Below are positions 52,470 to 61,490 of a stretch of DNA of 64,000 bases, in pieces. The translations under genes were made by a program, and so were the position numbers. The stretch is from Anisakis pegreffii (taxonomy: Eukaryota > Nematoda > Chromadorea > Rhabditida > Anisakidae). The notes under the pieces were generated by a model. It was not told where the DNA came from. It was given only the letters and a program-made list of their open reading frames with translations, and ran no database searches. The stretch lies in assembly GCA_035041965.1 (NCBI GenBank), contig JAPYMA010000120.1, positions 1 to 64,000 of the forward strand, in the 5' to 3' direction. The number at the start of each line of letters is the position of its first letter. Positions within the stretch are counted from its first letter, which is position 1.

Positions 52470-53349
52470 TTTCAAAAACAAACGATTCGGTTGAAGGCTT
52501 ATTCACTTTGCAGACCTTCCGATAATTTTGTAATTCCGGTTGTTAAAATCGAAATGGCATTTCGTTCGTACGCATTCGCACTAATTATGACGCAATACAG
52601 CACGTATCCTGAAAAATGTCGATGCGGTGTGTGCAAAAGTGTTCACAAAAAATCATTCAACCGGAAAAGCATTGATGAAATTTCACCTAACTGGAGAACT
52701 ATCGAAGTGAACATGGTCAACGTGGAAAGTGTAGACAAACTATCAACTGCGATCGTACGTGAGATCGAGCTAAAACATTGACATCTGGATGGATAAACCT
52801 CCCATCGAACTGGGGCTGTTTTTGAGGTGAAGCTAAAGTGCTGACGATTCAAATCAAATATATGATTCATCAGTAAAAATCTGTTTACACAAAAATTTAT
52901 TCTGGACACATAAATTTGCATACAACTAGCAATGCGTTATCAATTGAGCAATGTGTTATCAATACCGCTATGACAACTGAGACGGAAATAGCATCAAGAG
53001 TACCTCGAAACAACAACGTTAAACACAGAAACGTGAACAAAACATAAATAATTCATACAGTTTTTCATCAACAACATCTGCTCAAATTTTAAAATGCCTC
53101 AATAAGCACACCAACTGGATTAGCTTTGTTACCGCTTCCGTTGATAAAAAGAAATAAGCGAAATTCGTTGGCTACGAATATTGCCAACGGCTAAAAGATC
53201 ACAACAAGCTTTTTTGAAGACTACTTGAAGGAGAAGCTAACAATTCGCCAATTACGCACCGAGCGATAGATCGCCAAGTGACAGAACTCATTTTACTTGA
53301 TAGGTATTAAAAATATGAATTTGTTACCATTTAACGAGAGTAAATGCGG
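52470..53349. other. 5' flank of the TUT gene
   Basis: Apart from the doubtful plus-strand frame at 52554-52781, nothing is recognisable. The promoter of the TUT gene must lie here. Confidence 0.4.
52554..52781 (+). CDS. Possible small protein divergent from the TUT gene
   Basis: A 75-codon ATG-to-stop frame starting 85 bases from the TUT start codon on the opposite strand. It has a weakly hydrophobic start, a Cys-rich CRCGVC motif near residue 23, then a hydrophilic part ending IVREIELKH. No homologue is recognised. It may be a first exon or a short gene using a shared promoter, or chance. Confidence 0.25.
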   Translation: MAFRSYAFALIMTQYSTYPEKCRCGVCKSVHKKSFNRKSIDEISPNWRTIEVNMVNVESVDKLSTAIVREIELKH

Positions 53350-54900
53350 GCGATTCATATGGATATCAATGAATGCGGGTAATGCAGTATCAATTTGTAG
53401 TGCAGATCCCATAGCATAAAATATGATATACAGAAGGGACGGCAGTAAAGATATTTCCGAGATTTTCTATTTGACTTGAAGTACAAAAACCTCAAGAAAT
53501 AATTGGAAGTGTTACCCACTTCACCGAAAAATTCATAATCGAGACATACACCATCTTGCAACCGAAATCGGGTACCCCAAAAGTCAGTAACAAACTTTGG
53601 TGGCAACCCAACCCGTATAGCTCGAAGATGGCAACCCATATAGAATTGGAAAAACAGCTGTATCTCCTCATCCAATCATAATTTCTCGGCAAAATATATA
53701 ATATTCTCAAAGCAGAGATTCTGAGCAATCGAATGCTGCAAAGAAATTCACATGTTATCGAGCAAATTTGAGAGTACGGGTACCTTGAAGATGGTAAAGA
53801 TGGTAACCTCTACATAGCAATTGTATTTTGTTGATATTGAACTATTGTGATAGAATGTACGTGAACGAGTGACTTTGCTATTGTCATTGATATAGCTTTA
53901 TGGAAATAGCCATACCTTCTCAAGAAAGTGGAACTGCTCAACAAAGTATACGTTTTTCTGAATGTAGAGATTCAGATGGATCGAATGGTGCACAAAAATC
54001 CATATGTTACTAACAAACTTTGTAAGCAAACTTGAGAATACGGTAGGCTCGAAGATGGCAACCAGTATACAGTTGAGAAAACAGCTGTATCTTCTCACCT
54101 GATCATAATTTTTCGGCAAAATATATAGTATTCTGAATCTAGAGATTCTGAGCAATCGAACGGTGTAAATAGATCCACATATTACCGGGCAAACTTGAGA
54201 GTACGGTTACCTTGAAGATGCTAGCCTCTATATAGCTATTGTAATGTGTTGATATTGAACTATATTGTTAGAACGTATATGAATGAGTGACTTTGCTATT
54301 GTTATTGATATAGCTTTATGAAAATAGCCATATCTTATCAAGAAAGCGGAAGTGCTCAACGAAATATATGTTTTCCTGAATGTAGAGATTCTGCTTGATC
54401 AAATGGTGTACAGAAATTCGTATGCTGCTGGGCAAAGCTGAGAGTTCGGTAGGCTCGAAGATTGCAAGCGCTATAGCATTGACAAAGTAGCTATATCTCC
54501 TCAATTAATCATTATTGCTCGGCAAGATATATAATATTCTGAATGTAGAGATTCTGAGTAATCGAATGGTGTAAAGAGATTCACATGTTACCGGGCAAAT
54601 TTGAGAGTACGGTTATCTTGAAGATGGTAACCTCTTTAGAGCTATAGCAAAGTATTGATATTGATCTATAGTGATAGAATGTATATGAACGAGCGATTTC
54701 GCGCTCATTGTTGAGATAGCTTTATGAAAGTAGCCATAACTCCTCCAGGAAACGGAATTGTTCGGCAAATTATATGATATTCTGAATGTAGAGATTCTGA
54801 ACAATCGAATGGTGCAAAGAAATTCTCATGTTGCCGGACAAACGTGAGAATACGGTTACCTTGAAGATGGTAGCCTTAGGTAATGTGAATCTAACGGAGA
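53350..54900. repeat. Degenerate tandem array with a two-part repeat unit
   Basis: A segment centred on GAGATTCTGA, preceded by ATATTCTGAATGTA and followed by GAATGGTG, recurs at about 53716, 53966, 54142, 54384, 54548 and 54790. Spacing alternates between roughly 245 and 170 bases, so two related subunits form a compound unit of about 405-425 bp, repeated three times. Related phrases are ATAGCTTTATG, TTTGCTATTGTNATTGATATAG, CCTTGAAGATGG and TCGAAGATGGCAACC. Minus-strand frames starting MLRIS or MFRIS in each unit are probably by-products. It looks like an old satellite or intronic minisatellite. Confidence 0.8.
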
Positions 54901-54989
54901 TAGTTTTAGTAATGCCAGTTTGAATTACGGATATTAAAGGGATGGGGTTCACTTGACCATTCAGATTCACTTGACTCTCACCACGGATG

Positions 54990-55364
54990 ATTTCAGTAAA
55001 TCGGTTTCGAGACGTACGTATTCTGTTGGATGTTCACTTCAGGAATGAATCGTTCATTTGGAACATAATTACTTTTTTCGTTACTCCAAGTGGTATTGAT
55101 GAATTTCTGATGCCATCTCATGTATCTGAAACGCTCATTCCTATACATTGCATTTGCTTTGATGGATGTGCACAAGGAATTAGCAATTTCAGAATCACCG
55201 TTTTCAGTCTAGCGGTACCCCGGTGTTGCACGGCAATATGTCTTTTTCTCTCGTCCATGAAATTCTCCAGATTCTCCGGTTTTAAAAATGTGCATGTGTT
55301 TTGGGGCGATTTTGCTGATTATTCGGATATTGTCGACTATTTCTACACGTGCATGCAGGAATAA
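54990..55364 (+). CDS. C-terminal part of an unrecognised protein
   Basis: A plus-strand frame of about 125 codons ending at a TAA (55362-55364). It is open from a TTTCAG acceptor at 54990-54995, which may be the true exon start in place of the in-frame ATG at 54987. It reads VNRFRDVRILLDVHFRNE, then several hydrophobic segments with seven Cys, and ends VHVFWGDFADYSDIVDYF and MQE. The end and the 3' flank are duplicated at the left edge of the window, which supports a real gene family. No domain is recognised. Confidence 0.45.
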   Translation: MSVNRFRDVRILLDVHFRNESFIWNIITFFVTPSGIDEFLMPSHVSETLIPIHCICFDGCAQGISNFRITVFSLAVPRCCTAICLFLSSMKFSRFSGFKNVHVFWGDFADYSDIVDYFYTCMQE

Positions 55365-55955
55365 TTTGTATTGTTTATTGAGCAATTATGTTGAAGTTCT
55401 GTGAAGTATCTTTCCGCTAGAAAGCGATCTGCTCATCACAGCGATTCGACTGCATTGAAATTAGATATGATGCACTTCTCAACTGTGTCGTTCAATCATC
55501 GTTTCACATGCGTCTCTTCTTGATTCAAGCTGATGATAATGCCAATGAAGAGTATCTTACATGAAGAATCAGATATCATCCCTATGAACAGATCATATTC
55601 TCATGCTCTTGTCTCCAGTGGAAGCAAAAGCTCCGAATCAGATCTTCCTTTTGATGATAGAATTTGAAATAGCTGATCAGATGTCAAAAATTTTAACAGA
55701 GACGTGCTCTCAATACAAAAGAATTTCGCAACGTCAATAAACATCAAGCGATGTTCCATGCCTATAAGTCAGAGAGCATGTATCTGTAAAAAGTTTCGGC
55801 CTCTGATCAGCTATTTCAACTTCTATCATCTTGGGCATGACACCCGAGGTGCATAAAATGCTACCAAAAGCGAACATCCCCCTGTCTACAGATTTTTAGC
55901 TCATCTAACTCTGTCAAAACGGCTTAAATCATTTTTAATTCAGTTACAAAGCTGT
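55335..55955 (+). repeat. Diverged direct repeat, copy 2
   Basis: Partner of 1-685 in the same orientation. It begins inside the last codons of the open frame ending at 55364 and continues through its 3' flank. This copy keeps the stop codon. Confidence 0.75.
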
Positions 55956-57152
55956 TTTTAATTGATTTTCATCTGATTTATACTTATAGATTTCAATAGT
56001 ATTTCATTACCTTTAAATAACGAGAAACGATGCTCCACCAGTGCCCCAGAAGGCAAATTCATAGATCCTAATCTTGTGAACTTTCCTTAGCATGTAACAT
56101 TAACATGCGCTGTATCTCCTCCCATGGTTCAATGTGAGTTTTACTACCTTCACCTGCATTTCTTGAATGCATTACACTTCAATAATGGAATTCAGAAGTG
56201 AATTGCTTATTTGTGATGAAGACAACCTAGTATCACTCTCGAACAGTTAATACCGCACGGTCACTGCAGCAAATGCATGATCAACACTTTTTTAGTTGCT
56301 TCATTAGAAAAAAATCATTGGCAACATTGCTTTATTGCTAATCAGTTGAAAATCAACAACCTCATCATAACTTCATTACAATTATGTTTTTTTACTCACT
56401 ACTTCGGGAGAATTTTTTTACTCAATTCCACCGTTTCTTTGCTCATTTTTGCTTATCCTGTTAGGGTCACTGTTTTGAAGAGTTTTTTGAAGTTTCCTTG
56501 TCAGTATCATGGAGTCATTAAATGTTTACTTTCACAATATGAATGTCATTGAAAATGTTCTGCAAATGTCAAAGCAGTGATGGTAACTTATCGTTCCATT
56601 ATACTCATGCTTACTCATGATATATTCTGCTTGAGGCCGCATGTTTTGTCAGTATGAATCGTTCAGTCAACTCGTAATAATTCCGATCGATTCTTCTCCA
56701 AAGAATTTCAGCTTTAATACCCATCAACCGATTATGAAATTTAATGTGGGATGCGCTGTGCACTCTTCGAACAGCACTTATAAACTGATGCAACCAATAC
56801 GGCAATAAAGGTGTGTGAATCGTTGTTCGGACTGTTGCTCTACAGATTCGAAACTCACAATTAGGAAGCGACGAAATTCACCTTGTAACTCTGAGATAGT
56901 TTACGCTCTTCGAGCTTATCCATTCGTTCAAAGGTTTATTCAATGCCATCAAGAGATTAAGAAATTATTTGTGTTTCCTCCAAAAAACATCGGACCCATG
57001 GAAATAACTTTCATGAGGCGTGATGCGGTTGCTAACTCCTAGAAGAAGCTTGTATCAAATTCATATCAAGTGAAGAGTGAGTTCTCATTGTTGTTTTTCA
57101 CCTTTAAAAAATCTATCCACCGTGTTCCTTCAGAACTGTTTCAAGATATTCT
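55956..57152. other. Unassigned region
   Basis: Two short frames have protein-like composition: 56611-56805 on the minus strand (HIKFHNRLMGIKAEILWRR) and 56815-57042 on the plus strand (KNIGPMEITFMRRD). They start back to back about 10 bases apart. Neither has a domain. They may be exons or decayed elements. Confidence 0.3.
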
Positions 57153-57210
57153 TTCAGGTTGTTGAACAAAAAACTCGAACTGTCTTGAGTTTTTTGTTCA
57201 ACAACCTGAA
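57153..57210. repeat. Perfect inverted repeat (hairpin 1)
   Basis: Arms 57153-57176 and 57187-57210 are 24-base perfect complements around a 10-base loop. The arm begins TTCAGGTTGTTGAAC and ends AAACTC. It directly abuts hairpin 2. Confidence 0.95.
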
Positions 57211-57262
57211 GAATACGGTGCCAGATGATACCGAATGTACGGTATCATCTGGCAACGTATTC
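57211..57262. repeat. Near-perfect inverted repeat (hairpin 2)
   Basis: Arms 57211-57233 and 57240-57262 are 23 bases with a single G-A mismatch, around a 6-base loop (AATGTA). The arm begins GAATACGG and continues TGCCAGATGATACCG. There is no spacer between this and hairpin 1. Confidence 0.95.
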
Positions 57263-58370
57263 GTCCCATCGCTTCTGCTTATTCTGCTGTCTTTATTGAC
57301 CTTCTCGAATTCGTAATTGATATGATAAAGTGAAAGAAACCAGCTGCATATGATCATTTCAAATATTCTTCAACCTCATCACTGTTAGTCTGTGAAACAA
57401 TCGAAAGTTTGGTGCTTAATTCAGATCCATTCTGAGAATATATAATAAACAGCTTATGTTTTATCAGATGTTCTTATTCGATAAATGTATTGTATACAAT
57501 AAAGCCAGACTTTTCTTAGACATTCTGTTTGTATATGAATGTCACACATAGAATGAGCTGAGAATAAGACTCACAAATATAATATGCTTTGAATATTAAC
57601 TTAACTGGTACGAAAGTCTATTTGACTTCGTGGTGCTTGCTTATATCCTTTTCAGATTCTAACCGTGATATATCAAGCCAGTTTCGGAATCAACCACCTC
57701 AGAGAGAGCATCATTCAAAGATCGCACACTGGTACATCTGATCATGATAACTTCAGGCATTATCATTGTTAACGTCGTCATCTTAAAGTGACCTGCCAAC
57801 TCGGTCTGTTTAAGAACATGACTGCGATTCTGAAATCGCCAAACTCACAGCTTTAGATAGACTATAATCTCATGTCACCTGAATACGCGACATCAATATG
57901 CGACAATATTCGGATGACGCTACATATAAGACTGTTAACTTTGACACCGGCATGATATATTACTTCTAGAATCCTGTGATAATATCTTTTAAGCACGATA
58001 CGCAACCAAAAAGGATCAATTCTCCAGCCAACGAGATCCTCCAGCCAAAAATTTGCACTCGTTGAACGCTGTTCTAAGCTAAATGATCACAAAATAAACG
58101 ATTTACAACCTGAATCACAGAATTACCTGGATTACTAGGCGGAAAACTTGCTTCCTATCATTTCCTCATCGCATTATCTTGAGGAACACTTCCCCACACC
58201 TTATGAAGCATAGGAAACGGATAAAAATCTTCCAATAAACGGATAAAAAGAACAAACAATGTGTAGTTGACTTCGTGCCAAATTTGGCAACCTATCACTG
58301 CTGTATAAATTGGTACGTTTTCAAAAGCGGGAATTTTAAAATTTCTAGAAACAACCGTCACGAACAACCC
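57263..58370. other. Unassigned AT-rich region
   Basis: No supported gene. It lies between the paired hairpins and the first GC-rich island. Confidence 0.4.
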
Positions 58371-58380
58371 AGCCTGACCG

Positions 58381-58446
58381 TTTTTGGGGGCCCGCTGACC
58401 GCTAGACGGGTGCTGAAGTGCCGTTTCGCGATCAGGGCCCCAAAAA
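58381..58446. repeat. GC-rich inverted repeat
   Basis: A T-run followed by GGGGGCCC is matched about 45 bases later by GGGCCCC and an A-run, giving arms of about 13 bases with one mismatch. The interior (CCGCTAGACGGG, CCGTTTCGCGATC) has further pairing potential. It lies at the edge of a GC-rich island unlike the surrounding DNA. Confidence 0.75.
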
Positions 58447-58583
58447 AGAAAAGCCTGACTTCCAGTTGAACGAATCTTCGGGTAGAAAACGCCTTGTCAA
58501 CCCTGGCTAGTCCGAGCCAACAAGCCATTTACTACCCAAAGCACCAGAGCGAGGGCTGTCATTCGAGTAGCACAAACACCTCT

Positions 58584-58835
58584 TTAAACCCGCCTAATTT
58601 TCGCGAAGACACTGACAGCCTCGACATCCGGTTGCAACTGGAAATCAGGTGGATACCGCCTAGCTAGTGAATGCCTCGCCGTTACTAATGATTCAAAGTC
58701 CATTATGCGAAAAATAACGTTTGATTGATCCGTCCGTAAACAGTGCATAACCCTACGCACGCGACAGTCGTTCACTAGCCGGACAGCACCGATTAAAAGA
58801 GCTCTTATAACCACACGCAGGTGGCCGGAAGACAA
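58584..58835 (-). CDS. Unrecognised 83-codon frame in a GC-rich island
   Basis: Minus-strand frame with no AT bias. It has a hydrophobic/basic start (LRVVIRALLIGAVRLVNDCR) and then RHSLARRYPPDFQLQPDVEA and FAKIRRV. It resembles coding sequence of a foreign or older element rather than its AT-rich surroundings, but no family is recognised. It may be a transposon relic. Confidence 0.25.
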   Translation of the reverse strand: MSSGHLRVVIRALLIGAVRLVNDCRVRRVMHCLRTDQSNVIFRIMDFESLVTARHSLARRYPPDFQLQPDVEAVSVFAKIRRV

Positions 58836-58857
58836 AGTTCCTCAAGAGCTCTTTCAA

Positions 58858-58936
58858 AAATGAAAAACAACAATAACAATAAACAAACAACAACAACAAA
58901 AAGAAACAAACAACAACAAAAATAAACGAAAAATAA
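58858..58936. repeat. AAC/AAACAA-rich tract
   Basis: About 80 bases of nearly pure A and C on the plus strand, made of AAC, AACA and AAAT units. The Leu/Val/Phe-rich minus-strand frame across it is a repeat artefact. Confidence 0.8.
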
Positions 58937-60092
58937 CAACACCCCCCTCCCCAAAACTTTTACACTTCTCACATAAGTTATATCAAAAATGGAAATGAAA
59001 AAAATCACAGCATACAATACATAAAGCATCACAACAGATAACACATATCATGTCACAACATACAAAATATATCACATAACAACATATATCACAGATATTT
59101 AAGCATCAACAAAAAAGCAGACATCACGATACCACTTCTTCACAACAATTAATTTGTCTTCAGTGCAGGAAACTGACGCATTCAACATATAGAGGAGAAC
59201 ACCGCTCTGAAACACTAAATTTGTAATCTTTAGATAAAACCATAGAACAATATTTCTAACAATTGTAGCATATGATTCATTCGGGATGAATCCAAGGAAA
59301 CATATGCAATTATCCTAAATGACTGAGTTCGGTTACCCAATCTGTAACTGCGTTCGAAACAAAAAAAACTAATGAGCGATAAACAAAGAATGCGGGAGGC
59401 ATAGATTCATTGCACAGCATGCATTTGGAAGAAAACTTAGGCATGAAAAGAGGGATATGACAGCAAAGAAGAAAGCCATGCAGATAGTTTATGAAATTAA
59501 AAGCCGCTGAATATTCTAATTTTATAAAGCAAGGATATCCTGTGGTTAAGCGCTTACATAGTCTCTTAAAAGAGACGATATGTTGAGGAAGAAATGAACA
59601 AAGTTTGGTTTATTATTTTGATGGCCCTATAGAGGGCCGTTGGGTTTTATTGGGTCGGAACCTAGCCACTGCGGACCTCAAGTCCTAGCATCTGCAAAAA
59701 AGCGTTGCCTGAGAAAGATTCCCTGCTCAAAAAAGGGATAAACAACTAATAAATCAAGGATAAAAAGATTCTGAACTCATAAATACATGAGGAAATATTT
59801 CTCAACTTATTACCTTCCAGAAGAAGAAACAAATGTTGGGTAAACAACTAATAAATAAAGAAAAAACTCAAATTTCAATGCCAATATATTACCTTCCCGT
59901 GATGAATCAACTGCAGCGACTACTGGACGATCGATTAAATCGGCTATTCCATCATTCGTTGGACCATCATTCACACACCCAGTCGAATGGCATCGAGTGA
60001 ATGAAAGTTTTTAACATTAGCAATTAGAATATATTCATATGCTTATAACCGAACATCTCAAATAAAAAGAAGAAAATGTCACAAAACGATTC

Positions 60093-60333
60093 CTATCCTT
60101 TTGAATAGCTGTTTGACTGGCCACAGATAGAGACAACACATTTATCTAGAACCCGAGGTCCCCCGCCGCTGTCCACATAGACATGGTAGTCTGACGGTAC
60201 GGATGCCGGGTTCACCCGGTACCGGGATAGGATTTCTCCTTGGGTTATCAGCCCATTCTCCCGGACACACTGCATTCGCACACCTACAGGGAACTAGAAA
60301 ATGCAGTGTCTGTGTCTCCGACCCGTCTAACAA
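60093..60333 (-). other. GC-rich core with two overlapping open frames
   Basis: Two minus-strand frames of about 62 codons overlap here. One reads SRYRVNPASVPSDYHVYVDS and the other CPGEWADNPRRNPIPVPGEP. Only one can be genuine, if either is. No family is recognised. The base composition contrasts sharply with the AT-rich surroundings. Confidence 0.25.
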
Positions 60334-60875
60334 TGGAACAACAACACTTAGGAATCATTCCGTGAACTAAGGTCAAAAAAAGGAATAAATAATATATAAG
60401 GAAATGTTTATCAACTTATTACTTTTCCTCGATGAACCAATTGCTGCGTTGATTCGAATCGTCCATTCCGTTGTTGATCCATCTTCCATTTTCCCGATCG
60501 AATGCCATCGAGTGCATGAAAGTTGTTAATATTAGCAATTGGAATATATTTGTACGCTTGGAATATATCTATACGAATATATCTATACCTCCCATTCGGA
60601 TGGATTTCTTAAAGTCATCAAGTAACTTATTAGCATTTATGACAGACAACAACTGCACTGGCAAGGGAAGTAAGGATTGCATCATAGAATTGTATGAATG
60701 CCATCATGACACTAGCTAATAGATAAGCTTCGGCGAGTAACCACAAACACCTGAGAGATTTCCCCTTATAATGCGTTTAGCGACATTCAAAATGAGTGAA
60801 ATGATTTCATGTGTGCAGCCAATGGTCAGTCCGATAACAATTCCCCCCTGTTAAGAGAAAGAGCGCACGGTGGGT

Positions 60876-61155
60876 CCGGGAACCCCCGTTACCTGAGCAA
60901 ATGCCCGAAGACACTACTCAGGCCAACTTACGCGCAAGCCCTATCCCCAGTCAAATCGGCGCCTTTCTCGGGCCGGGAACGCCCGTACTATGTTCCGAAG
61001 AATGAATGCTAGCGACACTCGGGCAAATATCGCTAGCATATTTTGAGTTCTTTCTCCCCGATTCGCCGAAACTGCCGGTAGGCGGGGAACGCCCGTCGCA
61101 TTTACCTAAACCTAGCCCCTCTTGCTGGCAGCTCGACAGGTTGGGAACACCCACG
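60876..61155. repeat. Four occurrences of a GGGAACNCCC motif
   Basis: CCGGGAACCCCCGT (about 60876), CCGGGAACGCCCGT (about 60974), GCGGGGAACGCCCGT (about 61082) and TTGGGAACACCCACG (about 61141) occur within 280 bases. The motif is nearly self-complementary. Between the second and third copies is a separate perfect inverted repeat. Confidence 0.7.
61006..61039. repeat. Perfect 10-base inverted repeat
   Basis: ATGCTAGCGA (61006-61015) and TCGCTAGCAT (61030-61039) are exact complements around a 14-base loop. Confidence 0.9.
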
Positions 61156-61490
61156 CAACCAAAATATGCTTTTTAAGAATGACCATTGGCTACATGCAAT
61201 CTATCATTGCAACATCAGTCTAACTGTCACTAAATAACATTACGAGAGAGAAGGTCTTCGAGTCACCCATACAGCAACCCGACTCTACAGAATGAGTGGT
61301 CCAGGCGAACTTTCCAGACCTACCGCTAACTTCATGGGGCGATTCATACCCTACGTTTGTGAAACTCACTTTTATCGGGATGGTTTTTATTTCATATGTC
61401 AGTGCAGCTGTTCGAAAAAAAATTAAAGAACCCATAACGCTTCTCCCCCCATTCATCATTTCGTGGGCCTTTTCACCTATCTGATGGAAC

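Larger units (their letters stand above)
59740..61490. repeat. Diverged tandem duplication with GC-rich cores
   Basis: About 59894-60050 aligns with about 60420-60560: TGAACC or TGAATCAA, then GAATGNCATCGAGTGNATGAAAG, TAATATTAGCAATTNGAATATAT. The preceding AT-rich phrase (TAAACAACTAATAAAT, CAACTTATTAC) occurs two or three times, and AACTAAGGTC followed by an A-run closes units at about 60365 and 61490. Each unit carries a GC-rich core (60130-60310 and 60840-61150) unlike the flanks. The whole looks like a repeated mobile or satellite-like unit. Its class is not recognised. Confidence 0.55.
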
